Shown piece by piece: positions 1 to 10,026 of a DNA stretch of 64,000 nt (positions are counted from its first letter, which is position 1; each line of letters begins with the position of its first letter). Both the position numbers and the translations under genes were made by a program. This DNA is from Paenibacillus sp. FSL R5-0623 (GTDB lineage: Bacteria; Bacillota; Bacilli; Paenibacillales; Paenibacillaceae): contig NZ_CP150233.1 of assembly GCF_037974265.1 (NCBI RefSeq), positions 1,426,001 through 1,490,000 on the forward strand, written 5' to 3'. The notes beneath the pieces were generated by a model. That model was not told where the DNA came from and ran no database searches. It saw only the letters and a program-made list of their open reading frames with translations.

Positions 1-465
1 AAAGTTCTGCTGATCGATGCGGATCTGCGTAATCCTTCCTTGCACCAGGTGTTTTCCGTACCGAATCATATCGGTCTGAGTAGTGTGCTGTCTAATCAGT
101 ACAGTGTGGAAGAAGTGCTTAGAGAGAGCTACATCGACAATCTCCAATTATTCACTTCTGGCCCAATTCCGCCGAATCCTTCCGAGATGATCGGTTCCAA
201 CCGGATGAAAAGGCTGATTGAGAAGTTAGAGGATCAATATGATGTCATCATGTTTGATACACCGCCGGTGCTCGCGGTAACGGATGCACTCATTGTGAGT
301 TCGCTGTGTGATGGTGTGCTGCTGGTCGTGAACTCGGGCAAGGTCAAGAAGGAACTGGTGAAGAAGACCAAGGCTGCTCTGGAGCATGTGAATGCACGAA
401 TCCTGGGCGCAATTCTGAACAATATCAAAAACGTTGCAGTTCCGGTGGGCTACGGAGAGAAGTAA
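1..465 (+). CDS. BY-type protein tyrosine kinase, CpsD/CapB-like (5' end outside window)
   Basis: This is the C-terminal 154 residues of a bacterial tyrosine kinase that controls capsule or exopolysaccharide chain length together with a membrane modulator encoded upstream. The frame is open from base 1. It begins with the Walker A' motif VLLIDADLRNP, and Walker B appears as DVIMFDTPP about residue 80; both are hallmarks of this P-loop family. The tail holds a single tyrosine (PVGYGEK) rather than the usual tyrosine cluster, so autophosphorylation may be limited or lie elsewhere. It is the first visible gene of the exopolysaccharide locus. The 183 bp before galU contain a small palindrome near 543-555 but no terminator I can support. 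Confidence 0.9.
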   Translation, partial: KVLLIDADLRNPSLHQVFSVPNHIGLSSVLSNQYSVEEVLRESYIDNLQLFTSGPIPPNPSEMIGSNRMKRLIEKLEDQYDVIMFDTPPVLAVTDALIVSSLCDGVLLVVNSGKVKKELVKKTKAALEHVNARILGAILNNIKNVAVPVGYGEK

Positions 466-648
466 CCTCCATTCAATGCTCCCAAGTAAACAGGTAATGT
501 CTACTGCACCTTTATCACTGTAGGCACTCGGTCATGCTGTGGGTTCAATGAACCTTAGACGTTAATCGTCGAAGGTATGACGTGAGGACGGGTTAGATGC
601 CCTGGTTCAACTTTTATCAAACTAAAAAAAGAGGATAGGGTGGTATTT

Positions 649-1551
649 ATGAAAAAAGTGAGAAAAGCAATCATTCCTGCAGCTGGACTAGGTACACGAT
701 TTTTGCCAGCCACAAAAGCGATGCCCAAAGAAATGCTCCCTATTGTGGACAAACCAACCATACAGTATATCGTTGAGGAAGCCATTGCCTCTGGAATCGA
801 AGACATCATCATCGTAACCGGTAAAGGGAAGCGGGCAATTGAAGATCATTTCGACAACGCTTTTGAATTGGAACATAACTTGCTGGAAAAAGGGAAGCTG
901 GGCCTGCTTGAAGAGGTTCGCAAATCCTCTAACGTGGATATCCACTACATAAGACAAAAAGAGGCCAAAGGACTTGGTCATGCTGTCTGGTGTGCACGTA
1001 ACTTTATCGGTGACGAACCTTTTGCCGTGTTGCTCGGAGATGACATCGTCGTATCGGAAGTTCCATGCACCAAACAATTGATTGATCAATATGATCAGGT
1101 TCAACATTCCATTGTTGGCGTACAAACCGTACTTGCTGAACAAACAGACAGATACGGCATTGTAGACCCGCTTCAATCGGATGGCCGTTTGACAGAGGTT
1201 CTCAGGTTCGTAGAGAAACCTGCCCAAGGCACAGCGCCTTCCAACCTGGCGATTATGGGGAGATACGTACTGAGTCCAGAGATTTTCGAACATCTGGAGC
1301 AACAAGAGATTGGTCAAGGGGGAGAGATTCAATTAACAGATGCGATTCAGCGCTTAAATGAGACACAAGGAGTGTATGCTTACGATTTCGAGGGAGTACG
1401 TTATGACGTGGGCGAGAAACTGGGATTCATTTTGACAACCATCGACTTCGCTCTGCAAAAGCAGGAACTTAGAATTCCAATGCTGCAAGCTCTGCAACAG
1501 ATTCTGGAAAAAGAGTCGGTAGAACATGTAGCCGGGGGGGAGTTTGAATGA
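649..1551 (+). CDS. galU: UTP-glucose-1-phosphate uridylyltransferase
   Basis: Makes UDP-glucose from UTP and glucose-1-phosphate in the cytoplasm, the donor for glucosyl residues and the substrate of the Ugd encoded downstream. The 300-residue protein has the nucleotidyltransferase signature GLGTRFLP at residues 13-20, [11 protein letters not shown] next to it, and the conserved [10 protein letters not shown] segment late in the domain; the length is normal for GalU/GtaB. I start at ATG 649 because the AGGGTGG site at 637-643 is correctly spaced; a GTG at 640 is in frame but lies within that site. The stop overlaps the start of the sugar transferase (ATGA), indicating translational coupling. 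Confidence 0.95.
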   Translation: MKKVRKAIIPAAGLGTRFLPATKAMPKEMLPIVDKPTIQYIVEEAIASGIEDIIIVTGKGKRAIEDHFDNAFELEHNLLEKGKLGLLEEVRKSSNVDIHYIRQKEAKGLGHAVWCARNFIGDEPFAVLLGDDIVVSEVPCTKQLIDQYDQVQHSIVGVQTVLAEQTDRYGIVDPLQSDGRLTEVLRFVEKPAQGTAPSNLAIMGRYVLSPEIFEHLEQQEIGQGGEIQLTDAIQRLNETQGVYAYDFEGVRYDVGEKLGFILTTIDFALQKQELRIPMLQALQQILEKESVEHVAGGEFE

Positions 1552-2246
1552 GTCCATCTCCCCAATCGAAGGAAGCGGAGATTGTTATGGACCCAAGTCT
1601 GGGGTACAATGCATCAACGATGTCAGGACAAAATGCGGATAAAGTGTATCTATTTATGAAAAGAATGCTCGATTTGCTGGGTTCTTTCATAGGTTTGATC
1701 ATTTTGTGCCCCTTGTTTGCGGTCATCGGATTACTGATCAAAATCGAGGCCCCGCAGGGGTCTGTTTTTTTTCGTCAGGTACGGGTCGGACAGAATGGAA
1801 AAGAGTTCCACATGTACAAATTCAGGTCCATGGTTGCGAATGCAGAAGATCTGCTGGAACAGCTGATTGATCAGAATGAAGTGAACGGGAATATGTTCAA
1901 AATGAAAAATGATCCCCGCATTACCCGGATTGGCAAGTTCATTCGGAAAACCAGTCTGGATGAGTTGCCACAGTTGTGGAACGTGTTCAGAGGAGAGATG
2001 AGTCTCGTTGGACCCAGACCGGCTCTGCCCAGAGAAGTGAAGAACTACACTTCCTATGACAGACAACGTCTTCAGATGATCCCGGGATGTACGGGATTAT
2101 GGCAAGTCAGCGGTCGAAATAGTGTTGGTTTTGAAGAAATGGTGGAGCTGGATCTGACGTATGCCCGTGAGCGCAGCATGATGGTGGATATCAAAATTAT
2201 CTTCAGAACGTTCAAGGTGCTGGTAGGTTCGAAGGATGCGTTTTGA
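1548..2246 (+). CDS. Polyprenyl-phosphate sugar phosphotransferase (priming enzyme)
   Basis: Transfers the first sugar-1-phosphate of the repeat unit onto undecaprenyl phosphate at the inner face of the membrane. The 232 residues form a short monotopic enzyme: a hydrophobic segment at about 42-64 followed by a cytoplasmic catalytic domain with YKFRSM, the [10 protein letters not shown] motif (catalytic-type Asp138-Glu139) and SLVGPRP, all typical of the bacterial sugar transferase family. There is no N-terminal multi-spanning CpsE/WbaP-type domain. It is coupled to galU by a four-base overlap, which fits glucose-1-phosphate as substrate, but the sugar cannot be settled from sequence. Confidence 0.9.
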   Translation: MSPSPQSKEAEIVMDPSLGYNASTMSGQNADKVYLFMKRMLDLLGSFIGLIILCPLFAVIGLLIKIEAPQGSVFFRQVRVGQNGKEFHMYKFRSMVANAEDLLEQLIDQNEVNGNMFKMKNDPRITRIGKFIRKTSLDELPQLWNVFRGEMSLVGPRPALPREVKNYTSYDRQRLQMIPGCTGLWQVSGRNSVGFEEMVELDLTYARERSMMVDIKIIFRTFKVLVGSKDAF

Positions 2247-2280
2247 AACACGATTCTGGCTTTGAGGTGGCATAGTAGAT

Positions 2281-3657
2281 ATGCAAAAGACCGGTATACT
2301 TGCTGCATTGAATATGAAGTCGTTTAATATCATTCTTTTTTCGCTGGTAATTGTCTTCGCAGCAATCTATCTTCCACTAGTCTCGGTTGTTGCTCTTATA
2401 GCTGTGATTCTGCTGGGCGTTTATATTAAACAGCCCAGCTGGATTTTTATGATTCTCATCGTCAGTTTTTCATTGTCCATTGATAAAATATTTAGCATTC
2501 ATCTGGCAGGACTGGATTCGCTGTCCTTCTACAAGCTGGCGATTCTGGGTTTTGTCGTCTCTCTTTTTTTACGCTTTGGTATTCGCAAAGAGTTGATATA
2601 TCCTGCACTGGCGATTGGTTTTTTATTTGTGGAGAGTTATTTTCTATCGGATCTGCCCAATAAGGTTAGTCCGCTCGATCCATTCAAGGCTTTTCTGGGA
2701 GTCATTGTTCCTTTTTTGTTGCTGATGCCCCACTTCTCAAGAGAGATCAGTCAACGAATTATACGTGTACTCGCATGGTTGCCGCTGTTCAGTCTTGCTG
2801 GTGGTTATATTCTGCAACTCGCCGGCATATTGTCCATTACTAACCTGGAGATGTCGGGAGTAACCCGGTTACAGGGTGCCAACATCGCCGCGCATCTGGC
2901 CATGTTGTGTTTTATCTCCATCTGCGTCTGTCTGATTCAGATCAAGCAAGGCCATCAGGTTGTTCTGTATTACATGCTTACCTTGACACATCTGGTCATT
3001 CTGGTCCAGACGGGAACAAGGGGGCCGCTTATTGCGCTTATTCCGATTATTCTGGTCTACCTTTTTGATCAACTAAAAGCCTTCATCAAAGGCAGAGTCA
3101 GTGCGATTATTCCTCTCATTCTATTTGTTGTCGCTGTGGCCTATATGGTGATTGCGCAGTGGGACAATTATGAGATGAGGTCAGAGAGCAAAGGGCTTTC
3201 GGGAAGGGATGTAGCCTGGAATTATTTTATTGGCAAAGCAAATGAGTATCCGATATTTGGACGTGGACTCGGCTCAACACTTGTAGCGAATGATGGAAGT
3301 ATTTTTTCTGGATTCGTTGTTCCGCATAATGAATACATTCGTTTTTATTACGATGGCGGTTTAGTTGGAGCCATCCTGTTGTTTTTATCGCTGCTGCTGG
3401 TGTTTCGGGCTGTGTACTTCCGATTGGGCGGCATGATCCGGTTGTATTTTGCCGGTATGATTATCGGTTTTCTGACCTATTCCTTTTTTGACAATACCCT
3501 GTCCACGGTTCATCTGATTGCTCCATTCTGTATCTTCCTGAACGCGTTATATGCTACGGGAAATGGAGTTCATTCCAAGTTAGGGGCTGAAGCAGAAGTG
3601 GATATACAGATACAGCGAGCCAAGGACGTATCCTTTTCAAAGGAGATTAGAACATGA
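2281..3657 (+). CDS. Wzy-like polysaccharide polymerase / O-antigen ligase family membrane protein
   Basis: A 458-residue polytopic membrane protein with around ten or more hydrophobic segments and a long extracytoplasmic loop before the last helices. That loop carries SGRDVAWNYFIGKA, a GRGLGS turn and VPHNEYIRFYYDGG, the pattern of the Wzy_C/O-antigen ligase domain. In this locus it is the natural candidate to polymerise lipid-linked repeat units outside the membrane. It has a GAGGTGG ribosome site and overlaps the next gene by four bases. Assignment as polymerase rather than ligase is an inference from context. Confidence 0.82.
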   Translation: MQKTGILAALNMKSFNIILFSLVIVFAAIYLPLVSVVALIAVILLGVYIKQPSWIFMILIVSFSLSIDKIFSIHLAGLDSLSFYKLAILGFVVSLFLRFGIRKELIYPALAIGFLFVESYFLSDLPNKVSPLDPFKAFLGVIVPFLLLMPHFSREISQRIIRVLAWLPLFSLAGGYILQLAGILSITNLEMSGVTRLQGANIAAHLAMLCFISICVCLIQIKQGHQVVLYYMLTLTHLVILVQTGTRGPLIALIPIILVYLFDQLKAFIKGRVSAIIPLILFVVAVAYMVIAQWDNYEMRSESKGLSGRDVAWNYFIGKANEYPIFGRGLGSTLVANDGSIFSGFVVPHNEYIRFYYDGGLVGAILLFLSLLLVFRAVYFRLGGMIRLYFAGMIIGFLTYSFFDNTLSTVHLIAPFCIFLNALYATGNGVHSKLGAEAEVDIQIQRAKDVSFSKEIRT

Positions 3658-4112
3658 AGGTCTGTTTGATCAGTTCTACAGGCGGTCATTTTGATGAATT
3701 AACCAAAATTATTCCTGCGGTTGAAGAACATGATTATTTCCTGATTACCGAGAAAAATAAAAGCAGAAAAGTAGATTCGGCACAGGGCAAAGTATACTTC
3801 TTAATGCAGCAAGAGCGGAAGAATGCGATGTTCTTGCTAATCTTTGTGGCTAATATTATCAAGTCGTTCTTTCTATATCTGCGTGAGCGTCCAAAGGTGA
3901 TCATTACAACAGGGGCAGGAGCTACCTATCCTTTTTGCCTTATCGGTAAAATCTTTGGTGCCAAGCTGATTTATATCGAAAGTTATGCCAAAATCTATTC
4001 CTCCAGCGCAACCGGGAGATTGATGTACAAAATCTCGGATGAGTTCTTCATCCAATGGGAAACGTTGCAGGATAGCTATCCCAATGCAAAATACAGGGGG
4101 GCTTTATTTTGA
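3654..4112 (+). CDS. PssD/ALG14-like glycosyltransferase membrane-anchor subunit
   Basis: 152 residues matching the ALG14/PssD half of a two-subunit glycosyltransferase. It starts with CLISSTGGHFDEL, contains a hydrophobic anchor near residues 60-80, and has ITTGAGATYPFCLIGK followed by IYIESYAK. The partner PssE-like subunit follows with a TTGA overlap, so the two are translated together, as expected for an obligate heterodimer. In rhizobia the PssD/PssE pair adds glucuronic acid. With ugd in the same locus, that donor is plausible here but not shown. Confidence 0.85.
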   Translation: MKVCLISSTGGHFDELTKIIPAVEEHDYFLITEKNKSRKVDSAQGKVYFLMQQERKNAMFLLIFVANIIKSFFLYLRERPKVIITTGAGATYPFCLIGKIFGAKLIYIESYAKIYSSSATGRLMYKISDEFFIQWETLQDSYPNAKYRGALF

Positions 4113-4588
4113 TATTTGCTATCGTTGGAACCCAGCGTTTTCCCTTCAATCGGATGTTTGAGCTTATTGATGAGGCGATTGAGGCAGGAATTATTGAAGA
4201 AGAGGTTATTGCCCAATCCGGATATACCGAGGTTCAGCCCCGAAATTTCACTGTGATTCCTTTCCTTACCCAGGAAGAGATGAATGAATATGTGGAGCGC
4301 AGCAGATGCATTATTTCTCATGCGGGTGTGGGTTCCATCACAAATTGTCTTGAACGTGGCAAGCCGGTTATTGTCATTCCACGCCGGAAAGAATGGGGCG
4401 AGCATGTGGATGACCATCAGCTTGAAATCTCCAAGGTTTTTCAGGATAACGGCTATGTGGCCGTCGCGGAGAGTCAGGCTGAATTGCAAAAACTGGTTCC
4501 GTGCATAGAGGAGCTGACGTTCCAGCCTTATGTGAGAAAACAGTCTGATCTGATCTCATCCATTAAAAATTATGTGAACAGTCTGTAA
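4109..4588 (+). CDS. PssE/ALG13-like glycosyltransferase catalytic subunit
   Basis: 159 residues corresponding to the C-terminal half of a GT28-type enzyme. It opens with IFAIVGTQRFPFNRM and carries the nucleotide-sugar motifs SHAGVGSI and VIPRRKEWGEHVDDHQLE. The start is a TTG overlapping the stop of the PssD-like gene; a run of G at 4096-4101 serves as ribosome site. Together with the preceding protein it should form one membrane-associated transferase, probably for a uronic acid. The TTG start is the only one that keeps the conserved first strand. Confidence 0.85.
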   Translation: MIFAIVGTQRFPFNRMFELIDEAIEAGIIEEEVIAQSGYTEVQPRNFTVIPFLTQEEMNEYVERSRCIISHAGVGSITNCLERGKPVIVIPRRKEWGEHVDDHQLEISKVFQDNGYVAVAESQAELQKLVPCIEELTFQPYVRKQSDLISSIKNYVNSL

Positions 4589-4625
4589 GAGGTATGAAGA
4601 TTAACCATGAAAAAAGGAGTCTATC

Positions 4626-5693
4626 ATGAAACCAAAAGTATTGGTTGTTGGATCATCCTTGAAGGATATGGGTGGAATTGTGAGTGTCATCAAAAATATT
4701 GAGGATTCCTCCATCTCGGAAATGTATGCCATGCAGCGGGTCGAAACGTATATCACGGGCAGCGTGTTCTCACGGCTGCTTATTTTTATACGGGGATTCA
4801 TTCAATTCTGGATGAAGCTGTATACGTTTAAGCCGGATATCGTGCATATTCATATGGCGAACAACGGGAGCTTTTATCGGAAGTCTATATTTCTGCTAAC
4901 CGCACGAAAGCTTTTTCGAAAGTCAGTTATTCTGCATATTCATGCGGCCAGCTTTGATGATTTCTACAATCAATTTGCTCTGCAGCGTAAGTATTGTCAC
5001 TACATTCTGAATCAGGCAGATAAGTTGATTGTCTTGTCCCAGACGTGGAAAGAATACTTTGCTACGATTGTGCCGGAGACAGCGATTGAAGTTCTTTATA
5101 ACGGGGTCTTTGTCAAAGAACCGTTTGTGAGAGAACAACAAACAGCCGTTAATGCTCTTTTCATGGGCAGACTCGGTGAGCGAAAAGGAGTCTATGATCT
5201 GCTTCAGTCCATTCAGCAATTAAAGGCGCTAGGCGTTACAGCTACCTTTAATCTGGCAGGGGATGGCGAAGTCGAAGAAGTCAAAGCAATCGTGCAGCAG
5301 TATGGAATAGAGGATCGTGTCAATGTACTCGGCTGGATTAACGGAGAGCAAAAGGAAAAGCTGATGCGGGAAGCGGATCTACTGGTCCTGCCTTCTTATC
5401 ATGAGGGATTACCTATGGCCATACTTGAAGCAATGAATTGTGGCTTGCCCATTATATCGACCACCGTCGGAGGCATCCCCGAAGTGATTACATCCGGTCA
5501 TAATGGGCTGTTAATCGAGCCGGGAGATGTGCACGGGCTGACATCAGCGCTGGAATATCTCATCACGAATGAAGAGGTTAGAGCAAGAATGGGTTCACAT
5601 AACAGAGAGATTATATCGGATAAATTCGATATGAATCTTCTCGTAGGCAGATTGTCAGGAATATATGATGCCCTTCAAGTGAAGGTATCCTAG
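4626..5693 (+). CDS. Glycosyltransferase family 4
   Basis: A 355-residue GT-B fold retaining glycosyltransferase. The N-terminal half shows SSLKDMGGIVSV (acceptor-side loop) and IVHIHMAN. The C-terminal half has the donor-binding region with MGRLGERKGVYDLL, GWINGEQK, and the E-x7-E signature in SYHEGLPMAILEAMN. An AAAGGAG site precedes ATG 4626. It acts in the cytoplasm on the lipid-linked repeat unit. Donor and linkage cannot be deduced. Confidence 0.9.
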   Translation: MKPKVLVVGSSLKDMGGIVSVIKNIEDSSISEMYAMQRVETYITGSVFSRLLIFIRGFIQFWMKLYTFKPDIVHIHMANNGSFYRKSIFLLTARKLFRKSVILHIHAASFDDFYNQFALQRKYCHYILNQADKLIVLSQTWKEYFATIVPETAIEVLYNGVFVKEPFVREQQTAVNALFMGRLGERKGVYDLLQSIQQLKALGVTATFNLAGDGEVEEVKAIVQQYGIEDRVNVLGWINGEQKEKLMREADLLVLPSYHEGLPMAILEAMNCGLPIISTTVGGIPEVITSGHNGLLIEPGDVHGLTSALEYLITNEEVRARMGSHNREIISDKFDMNLLVGRLSGIYDALQVKVS

Positions 5694-5714
5694 TGAACAG
5701 GAAAAGGTGATGAA

Positions 5715-6659
5715 ATGAACCCCTTGGTATCTTGCATCATTACGACCCATAACCGGGCCGAGTTATTGAAAAATGCGTTGAGAAGTGTACGGGAGCAAAC
5801 ACATCCGTATCTGGAGATTTTCATTGTGGATGATGGTTCAGAAGATCAGACGCCAGAGATCTGTCAGGCTTGGGCCCGGGAAGATTCACGGATTCGGTAC
5901 ATCCGTGTTCCGTATCCCAAAGGAGCCAACCATGCACGGAATGTAGGGATATCCCAAGCCAATGGCAAGTACACTGCCTTCCTGGATGATGATGATGAAT
6001 GGATGCCTGACAAAATAAAAACCCAGGCGGAAGTGCTGGAACGAACACAGGAATCATTCACCTTCTGCAGCAAGTATCTCGCATACACGAATGAGCAGCA
6101 TCAGGTGGTCAAACGGAAATTGTCGGTGGAACCTCGTGATGTTATTCGGTATGAGGATCTGCTTACATTCAACTGGATTGGGGAAACGTCCAAAATCATG
6201 GTACTTACCTCACTGGCCCGTGAAGTTCGATTCGATGAAAATCTGACATCCGCTCAGGATTATGACTTTTATCTGCGGATATTGAAACGAGGCTACATCG
6301 CCGTGAATGTGAAAGAACCGCTGGTGGATATCAACATCCATAGTGGTCCACGAATTTCAACCTCTACAACGGCCAAGTACAAGGGCCAACGCAAGATTAT
6401 TTTGAAATACTACAATGATATGTCCAAGGAACAGAAGCGCCGTCAGTTACACCATTATCGAATGCTCGAATGGTCGAGAAATACACTTCGTAATAACGTT
6501 TATTTGAAAAAAGCATTATCGCTGTATCCTTGGTGGAAAGATTGGGTGCTGCTCAAGCGTAATACCAAAATCATGATGCAAGGATTTCTAATGAGATTTC
6601 ATGCAAGGCGCGCAGTTGGAACGTATACAGAGGAACCTGTGCGAATGAAACTAAAGTAA
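5715..6659 (+). CDS. Glycosyltransferase family 2
   Basis: A 314-residue GT-A inverting glycosyltransferase. It begins with the nucleotide-sugar fold VSCIITTHNRAELL and IFIVDDGSEDQT, then has the metal-binding DDDDEW stretch near residue 95 (DxD motif) and an acceptor region containing SAQDYDFYLR. It has a good GGTGATGA site and follows the GT4 gene by 21 bp. It is one of two GT2 genes in the locus and should add one residue of the repeat unit; the donor is unknown. Confidence 0.9.
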   Translation: MNPLVSCIITTHNRAELLKNALRSVREQTHPYLEIFIVDDGSEDQTPEICQAWAREDSRIRYIRVPYPKGANHARNVGISQANGKYTAFLDDDDEWMPDKIKTQAEVLERTQESFTFCSKYLAYTNEQHQVVKRKLSVEPRDVIRYEDLLTFNWIGETSKIMVLTSLAREVRFDENLTSAQDYDFYLRILKRGYIAVNVKEPLVDINIHSGPRISTSTTAKYKGQRKIILKYYNDMSKEQKRRQLHHYRMLEWSRNTLRNNVYLKKALSLYPWWKDWVLLKRNTKIMMQGFLMRFHARRAVGTYTEEPVRMKLK

Positions 6660-6670
6660 GAGGTGTCTGG

Positions 6671-7693
6671 ATGGAAAATCCGACGGTGTATATGCTGCCC
6701 AAGATGATTGAGAACAATAAATTCAATGAGCTGTTATCCGATTCCATTGAGAACAAGGGGTGGGAAGTGAAACAGTTTACCAAAAGAGATCTACTCAAAC
6801 TGAAAAAAAATGATGTGCTGCATTTTCATTGGCCTAGCTTCTATTACAGAGGTTCTTCCGTGCTGACAACAGTGATCAAGTCCATTCTGTATGTATTGAT
6901 GATTTGTTTTGCACGCTTGCGCGGGGCCAAATTGTTCTGGACGGTGCATAACATCTGGCCTCACAACAGTGGCAAGACGCGGTTTGATTATTGGATGAGA
7001 AAAATACTGGTCCAAAATTGCTCCAAGCTGATTGTCATGGGTAAACCCTTGATCTCGGAGATCTGTTCGACGTTTGGGATTGATTCCAGCCGGATCGAGG
7101 TTATTCCGCATGGACATTACAAGGGAGTGTATCAGGGTAAAGGCGTGAATATCCGCTCCCGGTTTGGCATCCCGGAGGAGAGTTATGTGTATGCGTTCTT
7201 CGGTCAGGTGTCGCCGTACAAGGGCGTGGATGATTTGCTGGAGGCATTCAAGGATCTGGATTCCGAACAAGCCCATCTGTTGATTGCTGGCAAAAAGGTA
7301 AAGGATTATGACCTTGGAGATGAATTTCTCAAGAGTGGACATATTCATACCCATTTTCATTTCATCGAAGATGATGAATATTCGGACTATTTTGATGCAG
7401 TCGATTCGATCATTCTTCCATACAAGCAAATTGCGACTTCAGGCAGTGCAATTCTGGCATTGACCTTCTGTAAACCGGTGGTGGCACCACGGATTGGCTT
7501 GTTGGAGGAATACCTGCCCGAAGATTGTGCCGTGCTCTACGAACCTTCCGATCCGGATGGATTGCTCAAGGCAATGAATATGATCCGGTTAAAACAATCG
7601 GAGTTTCAGGAAGGCAGTGGTTTTGTCAAAGCGTTGGAGCGGCTGGATTGGCCAGTGATTGCCCAAAGGACACTTACCCTGTACTCCAGTTAG
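6671..7693 (+). CDS. GT-B glycosyltransferase (GT4-like)
   Basis: A 340-residue protein with GT-B features: an N-terminal VLHFHWPSFYYRG and FWTVHNIWPHNS region, the central IEVIPHGHYKG junction, then YAFFGQVSPYKGVDDLL and a C-terminal ILPYKQIATSGSAILALTF donor site. The PYKQIATSGSAI version lacks the usual second-glutamate spacing of classical GT4 proteins and resembles the subgroup that includes GumK-type uronosyltransferases. I do not assign a donor. It lies 11 bp after the GT2 gene with an AGAGGTG site. Confidence 0.83.
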   Translation: MENPTVYMLPKMIENNKFNELLSDSIENKGWEVKQFTKRDLLKLKKNDVLHFHWPSFYYRGSSVLTTVIKSILYVLMICFARLRGAKLFWTVHNIWPHNSGKTRFDYWMRKILVQNCSKLIVMGKPLISEICSTFGIDSSRIEVIPHGHYKGVYQGKGVNIRSRFGIPEESYVYAFFGQVSPYKGVDDLLEAFKDLDSEQAHLLIAGKKVKDYDLGDEFLKSGHIHTHFHFIEDDEYSDYFDAVDSIILPYKQIATSGSAILALTFCKPVVAPRIGLLEEYLPEDCAVLYEPSDPDGLLKAMNMIRLKQSEFQEGSGFVKALERLDWPVIAQRTLTLYSS

Positions 7694-7738
7694 TGCAGAT
7701 GAACGGTGGACCTAATTGAAAAATATGGGGATGAAATG

Positions 7739-8641
7739 ATGAAAGTAACCGTCGCGATCTGTACGTATAACCGTGCACAGGATGCGGTAGAGGCTATACG
7801 AAGTGCGATACAACAGAATTACGCAAGCAGCGACTATGAGATCATACTCATTGATAACAATTCGAAAGACAACACCCGGGAAATCGTGCTCCAAACCATT
7901 CTGCAGCATGAGAACCATTCGATCCGGTATGTGTTGGAAGAAAAGCAAGGCTTGTCTGTAGCCCGTAACCGGGCCATTCACGAGGCGCGCGGCGAGTATA
8001 TCCTGTTCCTTGACGATGATGCCTTTGCTTGCAGGGATTGGATTCACCAGATCGTTAGTGTGTTTGAGATGAATGAAAATATCGGTTGTGTCGGTGGCAA
8101 GATTGATCCGATCTGGGAAGTACCTGAGCCAATGTGGATTCCACCGGAGAACAGGTCGCTGTTCACCATTCTGGATTTTGCAGATGAAGTCACTGAGATG
8201 AAAAGTCCTTATATTCCATTTGGCGCCAATGTGGCTTTTCGTTTATCCGTCTTTGATCAACTGGCTCCCTTCCGTGAAGATCTTGGAAGAGTGGGTAACA
8301 ATCTCCTCTCCAGTGAAGAGAGTGAGTTGATTGCAAGAATACGGACAAAGTTCAAGGTATATTACACGCCGTATGGCGCGGTACAACATAAAGTAGCCAA
8401 AGAGCGAACGACAAAGAACTGGTTTCTACGCCGAATCTATTGGCAGGGTGTGAGTGATGCCATTCGTGATCAGGATCGTGGTGTTGTGCGTACGGCCAAA
8501 CATGGCATCAAGCTTGCGCAGGGGATCACAACCTCACTGATCTACATTTATAATGCAGATCGGTTCACACGACAGCTTGCCAAAGTATGTTACCGAAACG
8601 GCATGATTGTTGGGTCGCTTCGTCAAAACAGTAAGGGATGA
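7739..8641 (+). CDS. Glycosyltransferase family 2
   Basis: A 300-residue GT-A glycosyltransferase. It starts KVTVAICTYNRAQDA, with IILIDNNSKDNT and the DDDAF metal-binding motif around residue 100, then GCVGGKIDPIWE and GRVGNNLLSSEE in the acceptor half. I chose ATG 7739 (ATG 7736 is equivalent) because GGGG at 7727-7730 is spaced for it; the in-frame GTG at 7706 would add an unconserved leader. It overlaps the flippase gene by four bases. Confidence 0.88.
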   Translation: MKVTVAICTYNRAQDAVEAIRSAIQQNYASSDYEIILIDNNSKDNTREIVLQTILQHENHSIRYVLEEKQGLSVARNRAIHEARGEYILFLDDDAFACRDWIHQIVSVFEMNENIGCVGGKIDPIWEVPEPMWIPPENRSLFTILDFADEVTEMKSPYIPFGANVAFRLSVFDQLAPFREDLGRVGNNLLSSEESELIARIRTKFKVYYTPYGAVQHKVAKERTTKNWFLRRIYWQGVSDAIRDQDRGVVRTAKHGIKLAQGITTSLIYIYNADRFTRQLAKVCYRNGMIVGSLRQNSKG

Positions 8642-10026
8642 GGATCGCTATGGCGCAAGTTGCACTTCGCAAAGTATTCAGAGGAAACGGCTTAATGAGT
8701 GCCATATTTCAGACAAGTGGAACCAATCTGCTGGTCATGACACTGACGATGTTGTCTTCCATTTTGACGTCACGCATGTTCGGGGTAGAGGGAAAGGGCG
8801 CATTCTCGGCCATCCTGTTCTGGCCTGCGCTCTTAACCGGATTGGTCGGATTTGGACTACCCACTTCTATCATTTATAACATCAAACAGAGCGCAACCGA
8901 GAAGAGTGCGCAGTATGTTCGGTTAAGTTTTCTTTTTCAAGTTCCGGTGTGCATCATCATTGGTATTGTGGCCTGGTTTGGATTGCCTTTCTGGCTCTCC
9001 AGCTTTCCGCCGGAGGTCGTGCAGATATCCAGATGGTATACGATTGCTACCGTTCCTGTACTTATTGTCATCAATCTCATATCAGCGCTCTCGCAGAGTC
9101 GGGAGAAATTCGCTGTATATAATGGTATCCGGTTAATGATCCCCCTGTTTAATGTAGGCGGGCTTTTTGTGTTATGGGGCCTGGGCATGCTGAGCATTCA
9201 GCTCGCGGCTGCGATCTATTTTGTAACCAGCTTCTCCGTGGTGGCGTGGGCTATCTATGCGAACCGTAATGAATTAAGACTGAGATGGTTCAAGGATCGG
9301 GTGGACCAGAGTTCGGCCAAGAAACTTTTTGGTTATGGCAGCAGGGTGTATGGTGTTGAATTGTTAGGAACGCTGTATACCCAATTTGATAAAATCATTA
9401 TTTTGGCTTTGCTCACCCCGCGTGATTTTGGACTGTATTCCGTCGTATTTGCGTTATCCCGAATCTACAATGCGGTTCAGACGGCGATTAGCAATGTTGT
9501 TTTTCCAAAAGTGACCGGATTGCCCCAAGAGCAGATTATTCGAACGGTCGGCAGAGCTTTCCGCATCTCGCTCATGGTTATGATGATCATTGTAATACCC
9601 ACTATGTTTGTGGGGAACTACCTGATGGGTCTTCTGTTTGGCTCCGAATTTTTGGAAGCGAGCGTTGCGTTTTATATTTTGGCTGTGGAATGCATCATTG
9701 GTGGTGGCTCCTGGATTCTGGCATCCGCATTTAATGCACTGGGTCGGCCAGGGCTTGTGATGATAAGACAGCTCATTGCACTCTCGGTAACGGTGGCTTT
9801 GTTCTTTGTATTCACCCCGCTGTGGGGGCTCAACGGAATTGCAATTGCCTTATTGATCGGGTCCATTGTACGAATGGTGGTTACTGTGGCCGCGATGAAG
9901 ATTGTATTTAAGGTGAAGTTTGCCGCTATGTTCTATGACAAGGAAGATCTAACGTTTCTCTATGAACGGTTAAATAAAAAAAGAAGAAGAGTTACCCAAG
10001 GAGGAGATGGAGATGCTGGGCACTAA
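8638..10026 (+). CDS. Wzx-like polysaccharide flippase
   Basis: A 462-residue polytopic membrane protein of the polysaccharide transporter/MATE-like superfamily, with roughly 12-14 hydrophobic helices. The first is within residues 15-45, where the conserved TSRMFGVEGKGAFSAI segment follows it. It should flip undecaprenyl-linked repeat units across the membrane for the Wzy-like polymerase. Start ATG 8638 overlaps the GT2 stop (ATGA), and the stop lies inside the next gene's 5' end, so it is embedded in the operon. Confidence 0.88.
   Translation: MRIAMAQVALRKVFRGNGLMSAIFQTSGTNLLVMTLTMLSSILTSRMFGVEGKGAFSAILFWPALLTGLVGFGLPTSIIYNIKQSATEKSAQYVRLSFLFQVPVCIIIGIVAWFGLPFWLSSFPPEVVQISRWYTIATVPVLIVINLISALSQSREKFAVYNGIRLMIPLFNVGGLFVLWGLGMLSIQLAAAIYFVTSFSVVAWAIYANRNELRLRWFKDRVDQSSAKKLFGYGSRVYGVELLGTLYTQFDKIIILALLTPRDFGLYSVVFALSRIYNAVQTAISNVVFPKVTGLPQEQIIRTVGRAFRISLMVMMIIVIPTMFVGNYLMGLLFGSEFLEASVAFYILAVECIIGGGSWILASAFNALGRPGLVMIRQLIALSVTVALFFVFTPLWGLNGIAIALLIGSIVRMVVTVAAMKIVFKVKFAAMFYDKEDLTFLYERLNKKRRRVTQGGDGDAGH

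Noticed and set aside
466..648. Palindrome near 543-555 (GGTTCA/TGAACC) between the kinase and galU
   Set aside because: It is too short, lacks a T tract and is not placed as an operator; I could not support it as a terminator or regulatory site.
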